This document shows positions 45,971 through 56,101 of a stretch of 64,000 nt of DNA, in pieces; position 1 is the first letter of the stretch; every line of letters starts with the position of its first letter. The notes under the pieces were generated by a model that made no database searches, was not told the DNA's origin, and was given only the letters and a program-made list of their open reading frames with translations. This DNA comes from Lactococcus carnosus. GTDB lineage: Bacteria > Bacillota > Bacilli > Lactobacillales > Streptococcaceae. Location of the stretch: NCBI RefSeq assembly GCF_006770265.1, contig NZ_CP017194.1, positions 2,092,378 through 2,156,377 on the forward strand. The letters are read 5' to 3'. Position numbers and translations under genes: made by a program.

Positions 45971-46043
45971 TGCCCCCTGCAGGGCTTGAACCTGCGACCC
46001 ATGGATTAAGAGTCCACTGCTCTACCAACTGAGCTAAGGAGGC
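45971..46043 (-). tRNA. tRNA-Lys (anticodon CTT)
   Basis: Read on the minus strand: acceptor GCCTCCT / AGGGGGC with discriminator A, D arm GCTC.AGTTGGTA.GAGC, anticodon stem-loop GTGGA CTCTTAA TCCAT (anticodon CTT, lysine AAG codon), T arm GCAGG TTCGAGC CCTGC. CCA is not encoded. Its 3' end borders an integrase remnant. Confidence 0.95.
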
Positions 46044-46159
46044 AATATGATCATGAGAGATGCTTTTCTCAACAATTTATTATAACCAAATGCGCTCAGA
46101 AATGCAAGAATAAAGTCAGGTTTACTAAATAGGGAAACATATTTAGCAACTGTATCAAC

Positions 46160-46714
46160 TTAGTCGAACTCAATATGTCTTCCCCAAGATATAGCCATCA
46201 GTAGCGTAACGATCGGCAAGGCATATAACCAAAATAAGGAAATTAAAGCCCCTGGTAGCAGAAAGATAAAGAAGATACGCAGTCTTTGCTTATTACGTAA
46301 GCGAAGTGTCTCACTTTTGTTACATAATCTATAAATTAACTCGCTAAAACAAATCAGCACTAGCCAAGTGAGTAGATAAATTGAGACGTAGGAGATGCTG
46401 GCACTTGTCGATTCAGGATGCTCAGCGTGAGCTACCGTAACAAAAGGAAACAGACAGACAACTAGTAAAACCAAGTGATTGGCCCACAGGATTAACTCAT
46501 CCACTTTAGTATGCTTGAGAAAACTCATAATTTGATGATGCGCATTCCAAATCGAGGCTAAGGCTACAAACGTTGTGACATAGATCAACACTAATAACAA
46601 CATATGATGCGAAAATAAGTTGCCATCTTCTGGCACTTTAAACTCTAAGACAGTCAGCGTCATGACAACAGCAAATATCCCATCGGTGAGTGCTTCTACT
46701 CTGCTTTTATTCAT
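46160..46714 (-). CDS. TMEM175-family (DUF1211) membrane protein
   Basis: 184 aa, six membrane helices. Start MNKSRVEALTDGIFAVVMTLTVLEFKVP carries the family motif RxxxxxDGxFAI-like at the first helix, then WNAHHQIMSFLKHT. Family knowledge: bacterial TMEM175 proteins are potassium-selective leak channels. Single gene between the tRNA-Lys and the satellite element. Confidence 0.85.
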   Translation of the reverse strand: MNKSRVEALTDGIFAVVMTLTVLEFKVPEDGNLFSHHMLLLVLIYVTTFVALASIWNAHHQIMSFLKHTKVDELILWANHLVLLVVCLFPFVTVAHAEHPESTSASISYVSIYLLTWLVLICFSELIYRLCNKSETLRLRNKQRLRIFFIFLLPGALISLFWLYALPIVTLLMAISWGRHIEFD

Positions 46715-46779
46715 AGGGTAATTGTACCATAGCTAGTACCCTAATATTTACTTAAGACAAGCATTTTTTTCGTAAACAA

Positions 46780-46802
46780 AAAAAGCACTGATTGAATGCC
46801 GT
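46780..46802. repeat. attachment site (left) of the satellite element
   Basis: 23-bp direct repeat: A5 then GCACTGATTGAATGCCGT, identical to 51012-51034. It copies the 3' end of the 6S-like RNA gene with its terminator T-run (here seven As on the plus strand). Confidence 0.8.
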
Positions 46803-46875
46803 ATACGTAATAAGTAGAAACTCTAAGAGTGTTGGTATATCTACCTCTACAGGTTTTCTATTTTTCGAAATCCTG

Positions 46876-46899
46876 AATTTATTACGAGATTTATTACGA
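46876..46899. repeat. integrase arm-type repeat, left
   Basis: 24-bp direct repeat containing TTATTACGA twice; the same 24 bp occur at 50902-50925, and a further single TTATTACGA at about 50838. The positions just inside both ends fit arm-type integrase or excisionase sites. Confidence 0.55.
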
Positions 46900-46913
46900 C
46901 TAGTGTTTTTTTG

Positions 46914-47522
46914 TTAGAAATTTGCGATTGATTCAAAGCGTTCTACTGCCTTTATTTGATTGTCAGTTTCAAGGTGGCTGTATATATCCATAGTCATCTT
47001 TATACTAGCATGACCTAAACGTTCTTGTATCTCTTTATAAGGTACACCAGCATTAAGCAGTAGGCTAGCGTGTGAGTGCCTAAAGCCATGAAAGCCAACT
47101 TGTGGTAAGTCACAGGCTTTAAACCATTTTAATAAGACTGGCCGTATGATTTGGTAGTCGAGTACCTTACCAGTTATACCAGGGAATACCAACTCATGCT
47201 TACCTTTACCTATACTAAGAAAGTGTTTAGCTTGAAATATCCTCCAGTGTTTTAAAACTGCCAATGCTTTGCTATCGATCAACACTACCCTATTACTCTT
47301 ATTAGTCTTAGGTGTTGACTGTATGATGGCCCTATGGGTTGTCTTACTAACAGAAACTGCGCCATTATCAAGATCAATATCAGACCAAGACAATGAGACT
47401 GCTTCCCCAATACGTAGCCCTGAAGCGACAAGTAACCTACTGAGGGCCAACATCAATTCAGTTGTATATCTTTCTTTTGGCAATGATTCAGCATAACCAA
47501 AGAATACTTTTAGTTGATCCAC
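46914..47522 (-). CDS. tyrosine integrase, N-terminally truncated
   Basis: Complete catalytic domain: Arg in SGLRIGEAVSL, HGFRHSHASLLL (HxxR), LGHASIKMTMDIYSHL (second His and nucleophile Tyr). The core-binding and arm-binding N-terminal domains (about 170 aa) are missing. The same frame stays open upstream to about 47609, reading VIVPKVRLESTEKKIKHLTVDQLK, true integrase sequence, so the gene was truncated there. GTG 47522 is only the first available start. Last gene before the left attachment site, the normal place for a satellite integrase. Probably inactive. Confidence 0.8.
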   Translation of the reverse strand: MDQLKVFFGYAESLPKERYTTELMLALSRLLVASGLRIGEAVSLSWSDIDLDNGAVSVSKTTHRAIIQSTPKTNKSNRVVLIDSKALAVLKHWRIFQAKHFLSIGKGKHELVFPGITGKVLDYQIIRPVLLKWFKACDLPQVGFHGFRHSHASLLLNAGVPYKEIQERLGHASIKMTMDIYSHLETDNQIKAVERFESIANF

Positions 47523-47533
47523 AGTAAGGTGCT

Positions 47534-48055
47534 TTATCTTCTTCTCAGTGCTTTCAAGTCGTACTTTTGGTACAATGACATTAAGACAACCCTCCTTTTT
47601 CTTCTTGGGCTAATTGGTGGCGATCCCTCAAAAAAAACAGACAAATGATAACACATATCCATGGTTATATCTAAAATTCTGGTTCTAACGTCTCTCGCTC
47701 TTTCGCTTGTTTTTAGTAACATAGAGAAATTTAAGACCGCTTTAAAGCTTGATACTGTCAATTTTCTTGTTTTGTTCCCGACATTTTTGTCGGTATCAAA
47801 ATTATCATTGGTTTTCAAAAATATTTGAAGCTTAGAACCTGTCAAAACAGTCAGCCCATTTTCACTTAATTCTTGGTTATGTTCTTCAATAACTCTTTCA
47901 ATTGTCCTAATATTAACCTCATAAAAATCTGCAATTTGTTGGTTAGTAAAATATAATTGGCTAATATTGAATATTTTTTTTGCTTCATTTAAAGCAAATG
48001 GATTGTTTAAAACATTTTGTCTATCGACTAGTGACTGTGTTAAATCTTTATTCAT
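47534..48055 (-). CDS. phage-type DNA-binding protein, C-terminally truncated and fused
   Basis: 173 codons. N-terminal HTH-like part: LYFTNQQIADFYEVNIRTIERVIEEHNQELSENGLTVLTGSKLQIFL, then KLTVSSFKAVLNFSMLLKTSERARDVRTRILDITMDM, as in larger (about 330 aa) phage or island DNA-binding proteins. After residue about 143 the frame runs through integrase DNA out of frame (SPPISPRRKRRVVL), so a deletion joined the two genes near 47610-47660. Good ribosome-binding site AAAGGAAAAG upstream. Confidence 0.65.
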   Translation of the reverse strand: MNKDLTQSLVDRQNVLNNPFALNEAKKIFNISQLYFTNQQIADFYEVNIRTIERVIEEHNQELSENGLTVLTGSKLQIFLKTNDNFDTDKNVGNKTRKLTVSSFKAVLNFSMLLKTSERARDVRTRILDITMDMCYHLSVFFEGSPPISPRRKRRVVLMSLYQKYDLKALRRR

Positions 48056-48130
48056 TTTCTTTTCCTTTCATGCACGCACATAGGCATTCTTATTTTTTTA
48101 ATCTTACTATTTACTTTAGAGAAAGTACTT

Positions 48131-48340
48131 TTATGAGGCTTTATTAACTTCTTTTGAACTTTCTTCAAGTTCTTTAGCTTGTTTCAGCAAAAATATAGCG
48201 GTGTTTAACTCACTTCCCTTAGGAGAAAAAGCTCTTAAAGCTATTACTATTATAGCGCCAACAAGGGTAATGATAAAAATATTTTTAATGTTAAGTATAT
48301 CGTGCGTTTCTTTGAAAACAGAAATAGAGCGAGTGATCAA
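48131..48340 (-). CDS. small membrane protein, uncertain
   Basis: 69 codons from a TTG: MITRSISVFKETHDILNIKN, one membrane helix (about 21-39), then a charged helical tail. No ribosome-binding site seen; could be a remnant of an element gene. Confidence 0.35.
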   Translation of the reverse strand: MITRSISVFKETHDILNIKNIFIITLVGAIIVIALRAFSPKGSELNTAIFLLKQAKELEESSKEVNKAS

Positions 48341-48429
48341 GATACTAGGAGAACATAAGTATCAATGAATAAAAACATCTAAAATTTATAAATAAAAATT
48401 TGCCAGGCAAGGTAATTGAGGTATGAGAA

Positions 48430-48603
48430 ATGAAACTTAAAGATTTACAGATATTGGATCAAAACATTGTAAAAATACTCTCTAATCATAAGGGGATAGA
48501 TAGGGCCATACATGGTAAAGTGTTGGCCAAGTCTCTTAATATTGACTTACGGACATTACAGAGTAGGATAGAATACCTACAAAAGAAACGGTGTGCCATT
48601 TAA
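48430..48603 (+). CDS. 57-aa HTH-like protein of the satellite element
   Basis: MKLKDLQILDQNIVKILSNH start, with KVLAKSLNIDLRTLQSRIEYLQKK resembling a helix-turn-helix or winged helix. GAGG lies 9 nt before the ATG. The last codons are out of step with a KRNGVPFK sequence in the next frame, so the gene may be shortened by a frameshift. It directly precedes the primase gene and overlaps it. Confidence 0.55.
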   Translation: MKLKDLQILDQNIVKILSNHKGIDRAIHGKVLAKSLNIDLRTLQSRIEYLQKKRCAI

Positions 48604-50018
48604 ACGGTGTACGTGCTTTATTTTGGGAGTATCGAGATGTTTATATGAGTGGTGCAAGGGAGCACGGATCAAAACCTAAGAATTTACCGCCACTTGAAAC
48701 GGCTAAGATAGTTTATAGTGTGCTAAAAGTAATCAAACTGGACAATCAAAACGGTCTACTAGGTATCTATAACCCTGAGTTGGGTATATATGAAACAAAT
48801 GAACCCTTTTTCCACCGTCTAATCTATTGGCTAGAACCAACTTATAATTTAGCCAGGTCAAAAGAAGTCTTATTTAAGCTAGAGACCTTATCTAGTGTTA
48901 AGCAACAGACAACTGAGCCTCATTTAATACCTGTTAAAAACGGTATCTTTAACAAGAAAACTCAGAAATTAGAGCCGTTTAACTCTAAATATATCTTTAC
49001 ATCAACTATTGCGACTAAATACAATGTACAAGCTAAGGTACCTAATATTAAGGGGTGGGACGTTGACAGTTGGTTATTGGATCTAATGAGTGGAGATAAA
49101 GAACTTGTACAATTACTATGGCAAATCATATCAGCTAGCACTAACGGTAATTACTCTTACCGTAAAGGCGCGTGGTTAGTTGGTAAAGGTAATGACGGTA
49201 AAGGAACATTTCAAAGCCTGATCATGAACTTAATTGGCCGTGAGAATGTGGCTAGTGTCAAAGTAGAACAATTTTCGGAAAGGTTTGCGTTATCTCAAGT
49301 AGTGGGTAAGACTTGTATTATTGGAGATGATAGCCAAGTCAGCTACCTAGATAATGCTGGCAATTACTTTAGTGTTGTGACAGGCGACCCAGTACCAGTT
49401 GAAGCTAAAGGTAAACAACCTACACTGGCCGTGTTTAACAAATTGGTTATACAGTCTACCAACTTTCTACCTAAGTTTAGGAACAAGTCAAATGGTACTT
49501 ATAGACGGTTGCTAATCGTACCTTTTGAGAAGTCATTTACAGCAGATAATGACAACTGGAAGATAAAAGATGATTATATCAAACGTCCTGAGGTACTAGA
49601 GTATGTGTTAAAAGTAGCATTATCCTTAAATTTTGATCGTTTCATTGAACCCAAGGCAACTAAGGCACTACTAGATGATTTTAAAATCACTAATGACACC
49701 ATATTAGCCTTTGTTACTGAACCTTTTTCAGAATTAGTTAGCGACTTCCTCCCATCGTCTTTTATTAGTGCCTACTATCGTGCATGGTGTGAATTTGAGG
49801 GCGTAAAGCCATTTACTAAGCGAGAATTTGAACATAGACTACCTGATCATATAAAAGAAGAGTGGGAGAAATCTACCCAAAGACCAAATACTGCAGGCTT
49901 TAATAGAGCATTGGATCTGCATAGGGCAGAGGAGATAGAAAAGTTTTGGCATTACTTTTATTGGAATGATGACAAGCACAAAACCACAACAAAAGGGTAT
50001 TTACGTAGAAAAACATAG
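48591..50018 (+). CDS. P4-family primase/helicase of the satellite element
   Basis: 475 codons from a GTG; an ATG at 48645 (EYRDVYMSGAREHG) is an alternative. Superfamily 3 helicase core: GAWLVGKGNDGKGTFQSLIMNLIG (Walker A, about 198-210), FALSQVVGKTCIIGDDSQVSYL (Walker B), KLVIQSTNFLPKF (sensor/motif C) and YRRLLIVPFEKSF. The D5_N domain lies before it. It unwinds the element origin; three iterons lie downstream at 50242-50326. Typical of phage satellites and integrative plasmids. Confidence 0.85.
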   Translation: MCHLNGVRALFWEYRDVYMSGAREHGSKPKNLPPLETAKIVYSVLKVIKLDNQNGLLGIYNPELGIYETNEPFFHRLIYWLEPTYNLARSKEVLFKLETLSSVKQQTTEPHLIPVKNGIFNKKTQKLEPFNSKYIFTSTIATKYNVQAKVPNIKGWDVDSWLLDLMSGDKELVQLLWQIISASTNGNYSYRKGAWLVGKGNDGKGTFQSLIMNLIGRENVASVKVEQFSERFALSQVVGKTCIIGDDSQVSYLDNAGNYFSVVTGDPVPVEAKGKQPTLAVFNKLVIQSTNFLPKFRNKSNGTYRRLLIVPFEKSFTADNDNWKIKDDYIKRPEVLEYVLKVALSLNFDRFIEPKATKALLDDFKITNDTILAFVTEPFSELVSDFLPSSFISAYYRAWCEFEGVKPFTKREFEHRLPDHIKEEWEKSTQRPNTAGFNRALDLHRAEEIEKFWHYFYWNDDKHKTTTKGYLRRKT

Positions 50019-50044
50019 GCTTGTTACTGTTACCGTTACCACTT

Positions 50045-50062
50045 GTTACTGTAGTCAGTAAC
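50045..50062. repeat. inverted repeat near the satellite origin
   Basis: GTTACTG tagt CAGTAAC, within a stretch of GTTAC repeats (50027-50112). Confidence 0.5.
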
Positions 50063-50241
50063 GTTTTAAACACTGTGGTTGTCACGTTTATAGGACTTGT
50101 TACTCTGTTACCGCAAAAGTACTATACCGCTACGCATTTATCAGAGAAATAGAAATCAGACTATAAGAGCATATTAATATCCATAGTAGTAAAAAAATAC
50201 CTGGTCAATTGACTAGGTATTTAATCTATAAATTGTTGGAA

Positions 50242-50326
50242 TTTAAAAAGGTACGATAAGTGACAAAAGTTACACCCTAAAAAGGGTACGATATTGCTAT
50301 TTCTGCCGTCCCTAAAAAGGGTACGA
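50242..50326. repeat. three iterons, probable satellite replication origin
   Basis: CCCTAAAAAGGGTACGA-type repeats: 50242-50258 (first copy diverged: TTTAAAAAGGTACGATA), 50275-50293 and 50310-50326, spaced 34-35 bp. They lie in the 370-bp gap between the primase and the next gene. Direct repeats beside a P4-type primase gene are the usual origin. Confidence 0.65.
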
Positions 50327-50391
50327 AAACCTGACAAAACTTAACTTATTTTACCCATATAGCAGGGCGCAATGATAAAGGAGATATAACC

Positions 50392-50703
50392 ATGAGTAAA
50401 GCAAAGATAATAGATAAAGAGTATAGGCGGTTTGAGGAGATATTTTATAGGGTATGGCATTATTATACGTTCGGTCATGATAAGCACGTCAAGCTGACGA
50501 GTAAAGACTTAGAGCGCGTGACTAATGCCTTACAGAAACTCAAACAGACACGACAGCGTGAGCATGATATTATTGTCCGTCACTATATCCACAAAGTCTA
50601 TTACACGACGATAGAAAGAGAACAGGGAGTGTCTGAGGGATATATCAGAAAGCTGGCCAAGAATGGTGCTTATTATTTCCTACAGATATATGATAAGCAA
50701 TAG
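50392..50703 (+). CDS. ArpU/RinA-like phage transcriptional regulator
   Basis: 103 aa, basic, sigma-70 region 4-like: TNALQKLKQTRQREHDIIVRHYIHKVYYTTIEREQGVSEGYIRKLAKNGAYYFLQIY. Such proteins control late or packaging genes in phages and islands. AAAGGAGAT before the ATG. Last gene before the right attachment site. The low similarity makes the family assignment tentative. Confidence 0.6.
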   Translation: MSKAKIIDKEYRRFEEIFYRVWHYYTFGHDKHVKLTSKDLERVTNALQKLKQTRQREHDIIVRHYIHKVYYTTIEREQGVSEGYIRKLAKNGAYYFLQIYDKQ

Positions 50704-50870
50704 GGGCATACTAACCCCACGCTCACTAGACAGTGATATTCAGAAGTCACTGAACATATTTTCTCATGAGAGTATATAAAAGATAAAGAAATAAAAAACC
50801 GTGTATCACAGATACACAGCCCCTTGCCTGACAAAAAATTATTACGAGTTTAAAATTTGTGATTCTTGCT

Positions 50871-50896
50871 AAAGCCCGTTGTTAAGGCTTTTTTTG
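50871..50896 (+). terminator. terminator at the right end of the satellite element
   Basis: AAAGCC...GGCTTT stem followed by T7. Confidence 0.6.
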
Positions 50897-50901
50897 ATAT
50901 A

Positions 50902-50925
50902 AATTTATTACGAGATTTATTACGA
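50902..50925. repeat. integrase arm-type repeat, right
   Basis: Identical 24-bp copy of 46876-46899, inside the right attachment site. Confidence 0.55.
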
Positions 50926-51011
50926 GTTGCTTCATATCTGATGGGATCTGGTGGGGTTCATTTTTTTGTAAATCGCTTAATACCGCGTTTCATGGGGTCT
51001 GGTGGGTACAC

Positions 51012-51034
51012 AAAAAGCACTGATTGAATGCCGT
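51012..51034. repeat. attachment site (right) within the 6S-like RNA gene
   Basis: Copy of 46780-46802. Here it forms the 3' arm of the closing stem of the 6S-like RNA (ACGGCATTCAATCAGTGC, then a T-run). Confidence 0.8.
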
Positions 51035-51211
51035 TACTCACTCTTGTATTGAACCCGCTGTAAATGTTAAACAGGTGGGCGTCTCGCTCTTACTTAGCAG
51101 CTTCCATCTAAAATGGCTTGCACGCGGTAAGATGTCTCAAAGACTCCCTAGGTAATACGATTTAGTCGGTCAAAAATGTGAGTAAGTTCGCACATTCCAG
51201 TGCTTCTTTAT
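51012..51211 (-). ncRNA. ssrS: 6S RNA
   Basis: About 200-nt rod-like RNA. Closing stem AAGCACTG / CAGTGCTT, then GAATG/CATTC and TTACTCAC/GTGAGTAA, a large central bubble whose 3' side holds its own hairpin (CTGTttaacatttACAG between CCC and GGG), and a long terminal stem (GGGAGTCT/AGACGCCC, TCTTAC/GTAAGA, CCAT/ATGG). The 3' stem ends in a T-run terminator. This architecture mimics an open promoter and is that of 6S RNA, which binds sigma-A RNA polymerase. A strong promoter lies directly upstream. The identity rests on structure, not on a sequence match. Confidence 0.75.
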
Positions 51212-51217
51212 AAATAC

Positions 51218-51246
51218 ATCATATCATGATTCCCAATTTTTTGCAA
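51218..51246 (-). promoter_or_regulatory. promoter of the 6S RNA gene
   Basis: TTGCAA (51241-51246), 17-bp spacer, TATGAT (51218-51223) on the minus strand, about 7 bp before the predicted RNA start. Confidence 0.75.
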
Positions 51247-51348
51247 CGATAAGGCAAGAAAACGCTTTCTTTTTTTAAAAAGTCTTTTATCTCAATATCT
51301 CAACAAGCTCTTTTCTAGCCGCTAGATTAGCTGGAGTGATAGAAAAAA

Positions 51349-51471
51349 CTAGCCCATTAGTATCGTTATGATCACAGTCAAGCTAATGGTAAACAGGTCA
51401 GGTGAGACCTTAAAAGGCAATATCAGGGAGATGACAAGTGCCATAAGATAGCCTAGTATGTAGTAAACCAC
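51349..51471 (-). CDS. 40-aa hydrophobic ORF or membrane-protein remnant
   Basis: GTG-started frame, first residues VVYYILGYLMALVISLILPF, two hydrophobic segments. No clear ribosome-binding site; it may be the relic of a larger membrane protein in the 390-bp gap between the 6S RNA gene and proS. Confidence 0.25.
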   Translation of the reverse strand: MVYYILGYLMALVISLILPFKVSPDLFTISLTVIITILMG

Positions 51472-51532
51472 GCCTCACAAGTATCCCAGCTACTGATGTC
51501 TAGTTCAAAACAATAAAATCAGATTTATTTAA

Positions 51533-51569
51533 TAAAAAAAACAGAAATCCGAGATTCAGATTTCTGTTT
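51533..51569 (-). terminator. terminator after proS
   Basis: ACAGAAATC / GATTTCTGT stem followed by T8 on the minus strand. Confidence 0.85.
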
Positions 51570-51599
51570 ACTATTTTATAAATTATCCAAACAACTTGC

Positions 51600-53474
<1,875 letters not shown>

Positions 53475-53533
53475 CTATCAAGCCCTGTGCTTGGAGATTA
53501 TCCTTTCCTTTCATATAGTGGTTTCATTATATC

Positions 53534-53562
53534 AAAAAAAGTGCGGAAAATCAGCACTTTTG
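53534..53562 (-). terminator. hairpin between rseP and proS
   Basis: AAAAGTGC...GCACTTTTTTT on the minus strand. Confidence 0.7.
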
Positions 53563-53624
53563 GTGAGATAGACGGTAAGTTAGCCCTGATATGACTGAAT
53601 TTACGCATGAGTTTGATTGCGATA

Positions 53625-54866
53625 TTACCTAAATAAGCGCAAAATATCATTCCAAGTAACAGCGATCATTAGTAAGACCATGAAGCCAACACCGACAAGG
53701 GTAATGATCGTCTCATGCTCTTGTTTCATTGGTTTACGACGGATTGCTTCGATGATATTCATGACAATTTTGCCACCATCAAGCGCAGGAATTGGCATCA
53801 GGTTAAAAATCCCTAGATTGATAGATAGGAGTGCCATAAAGCCGATAACTGTCGTTAAGCCTTCACGCGCCGCTTGACCAGTCATCTGATACATGGCAAC
53901 AGGACCACCCAGTTTATTGAGACTTGGATGCAGGATCAAGTTTTTCAAGGCATTAATGATTGTAAAGGCATAAGTAGCAGCTTTTTGAACACCACCACTC
54001 ACCTTATCAAAGAACCCTGTCTTAAGATTAGGCGAAATACCGATAATATAGGCTTTCTCTTGTTTTTTAGGTGTAATGACTAGACTATCTTTAAGCGTCT
54101 TGACTTTAATCGCCTTACCATCTGATTTGATGATTTGATCAGATAGACTTTGCCAATCAGATACCTCAGTACCATTAATAGCTTTAACCGTATCGCCAGT
54201 ACGTAATCCTGCTTGATAGGCAGGCAGATTTTTATCAGTCACCGTGATTTTGTTACTACTTAAGTCTTGAACACCACCTTGCATGAAGGCTACTAGAATA
54301 CAGGCAACGATCCCCAAAATAAAATTATTAAGCGGTCCAGCAAAGTTGGTCATCATCCGACCAGGAAGACTAGCACTTTGGTATTGGACATCTATCGGTG
54401 CGATGCGAAGCTCAGTCCCATCTTCCTCGACAACTGTCGCATCATGGTCTACTGAGTATGTCTTGACTTGACCATTCACTTCACCTGTAATCGTTAAGGC
54501 ATGCTCAAAGTCATAGGCAGTCACTAACATCGGAAGAGACTGTTCAAATTGAACTTTATCACTCAGATTAATTCGTGTCACGAGCATACTGTCAGAATCA
54601 AGTGTTAAGCTGACAGGCGCTCCCGTTTTAATCTCAGTTGTATCCTCACCCCAGCCAGCCATACGTACATAGCCACCTAGTGGTAAGATACGGATTGTAT
54701 AGACGGTGCCATCTTTGGCTTGGTGTGCATAGATTTTTGGTCCCATCCCAATAGAGAACTCGCGAACTAGGATACCCGATTTTTTGGCGAAGTATAAGTG
54801 GCCGTACTCATGTACACAGACGATGATACCAAATATGATGATAAATGTAATAATACTTTGAATCAT
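53625..54866 (-). CDS. rseP: site-2 intramembrane zinc metalloprotease RseP/RasP
   Basis: 413 aa. Zinc motif HEYGH at residues 19-23 in the first membrane helix; PDZ domain about 190-265 ([25 protein letters not shown]); third-ligand motif [13 protein letters not shown] near 360. Cleaves anti-sigma factors and remnant signal peptides within the membrane. One base after the dxr stop codon, in the conserved uppS-cdsA-dxr-rseP-proS order. Confidence 0.95.
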   Translation of the reverse strand: MIQSIITFIIIFGIIVCVHEYGHLYFAKKSGILVREFSIGMGPKIYAHQAKDGTVYTIRILPLGGYVRMAGWGEDTTEIKTGAPVSLTLDSDSMLVTRINLSDKVQFEQSLPMLVTAYDFEHALTITGEVNGQVKTYSVDHDATVVEEDGTELRIAPIDVQYQSASLPGRMMTNFAGPLNNFILGIVACILVAFMQGGVQDLSSNKITVTDKNLPAYQAGLRTGDTVKAINGTEVSDWQSLSDQIIKSDGKAIKVKTLKDSLVITPKKQEKAYIIGISPNLKTGFFDKVSGGVQKAATYAFTIINALKNLILHPSLNKLGGPVAMYQMTGQAAREGLTTVIGFMALLSINLGIFNLMPIPALDGGKIVMNIIEAIRRKPMKQEHETIITLVGVGFMVLLMIAVTWNDILRLFR

Positions 54867-54867
54867 A

Positions 54868-56043
54868 TCATTTCTCCCTTTCTTCGGCTAATTCAGCAAT
54901 CCAATGGCTGACCGTTTGACGCGTTTGTCGATCTGATGCTAGTATTTGATGTAAGGTTTGACCATCAAACTCCATATGTTCAAATACAGCACGTGTCACC
55001 AGTTGTTCGATGGCTAGAAAAGTGATTTTTCCTTCTTGAAAGGCAAGATTGGCAACTTCATTTGCCGCATTATAGACAGCTGGATAGCCACCACCAAGTT
55101 TACCAACCCGGTAGGCCAAATCTAGCATGGGAAAGCGCACTAAATCCATTTTTTCAAAATGTAGGCGACCGATTTCGGTCAGATCAAATGGCTTTTCATT
55201 ATGTATGGGAATATGTCTTGGATAAGATAAGGCATACTGGATAGGTTCACGCATATCTGATGGTCCTAATTGGGCCAACACAGCACCATCATTCAGGGTA
55301 ATCATAGAATGGACGACAGATTCACGATGTAACACAACATGAATATCCTCATAAGCGAGTCCGAACAAGTGATGCGCTTCGATGACTTCCAAGCCTTTAT
55401 TGACCATGGTAGCAGAGTCCAAGGTAATTTTTGCACCCATAGTCCAGTTAGGATGTGTTAAGGCATCTGCCAAAGTCACATCGACTAACTCTTCTCTTGT
55501 TTTATCTCTAAAAGATCCACCTGATGCTGTAATTGTTAGACTGCGAACATCACGCGCTTGAACCCCTTGTAAGACTTGAAAGATAGCAGCGTGCTCACTA
55601 TCAACTGGTAAAATTTGACTACCTGTTCTAGCAGCTTCAAGCATGATTGTATCACCAGCAACGACTAACGTTTCTTTGTTTGCTAGAGCGATATCACGAC
55701 CAAGTTTGATTGCCTCCAGTGTTGGTATAACGCCAATAGACCCAACGATAGCATTCAGTAATACATCGTAGTCTGCTGTTTGTGCAAGTTGACTTAAGCC
55801 AGCATCACCTGGGTAACAGAGCAATTCCGGAAATTCCGCTTTAAATTGATCGATGATACTTGATTGTGACGATACAACTACCTTAGGAGAAAATTGCTGG
55901 ATAATCTCACGTGCCTTGTTTATATTGTTACCAAAAGCAAAGCCGACAAGTTCAAATAAGTCTGGATGTGCTGCGATAACATCTAAAGCTTGAACGCCAA
56001 CACTTCCCGTCGCGCCTAATAGTATCACTTTTTTCTTGTTCAT
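54868..56043 (-). CDS. dxr: 1-deoxy-D-xylulose 5-phosphate reductoisomerase
   Basis: First committed enzyme of the MEP (non-mevalonate) isoprenoid pathway; makes MEP from DXP with [28 protein letters not shown] (NADPH-binding GATGSVG), [23 protein letters not shown] (metal site), [43 protein letters not shown]. Start chosen at ATG 56043 (391 aa); ATG 56061 is six codons upstream. It supplies precursors for undecaprenyl phosphate together with the neighbouring uppS. Uncommon in lactococci and streptococci, which usually use mevalonate. Confidence 0.93.
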   Translation of the reverse strand: MNKKKVILLGATGSVGVQALDVIAAHPDLFELVGFAFGNNINKAREIIQQFSPKVVVSSQSSIIDQFKAEFPELLCYPGDAGLSQLAQTADYDVLLNAIVGSIGVIPTLEAIKLGRDIALANKETLVVAGDTIMLEAARTGSQILPVDSEHAAIFQVLQGVQARDVRSLTITASGGSFRDKTREELVDVTLADALTHPNWTMGAKITLDSATMVNKGLEVIEAHHLFGLAYEDIHVVLHRESVVHSMITLNDGAVLAQLGPSDMREPIQYALSYPRHIPIHNEKPFDLTEIGRLHFEKMDLVRFPMLDLAYRVGKLGGGYPAVYNAANEVANLAFQEGKITFLAIEQLVTRAVFEHMEFDGQTLHQILASDRQTRQTVSHWIAELAEEREK

Positions 56044-56101
56044 TACCTTACTCTTCTCCATCCAAATGGTACACAGTTAAACTTAACCAGTTTAACGCAA
56101 T

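Noticed and set aside
50237..50330. Repeats at 50242-50326 as a CRISPR array
   Set aside because: Only three repeats of about 17 bp with 17-18 bp gaps, no cas genes; iterons are the better reading.
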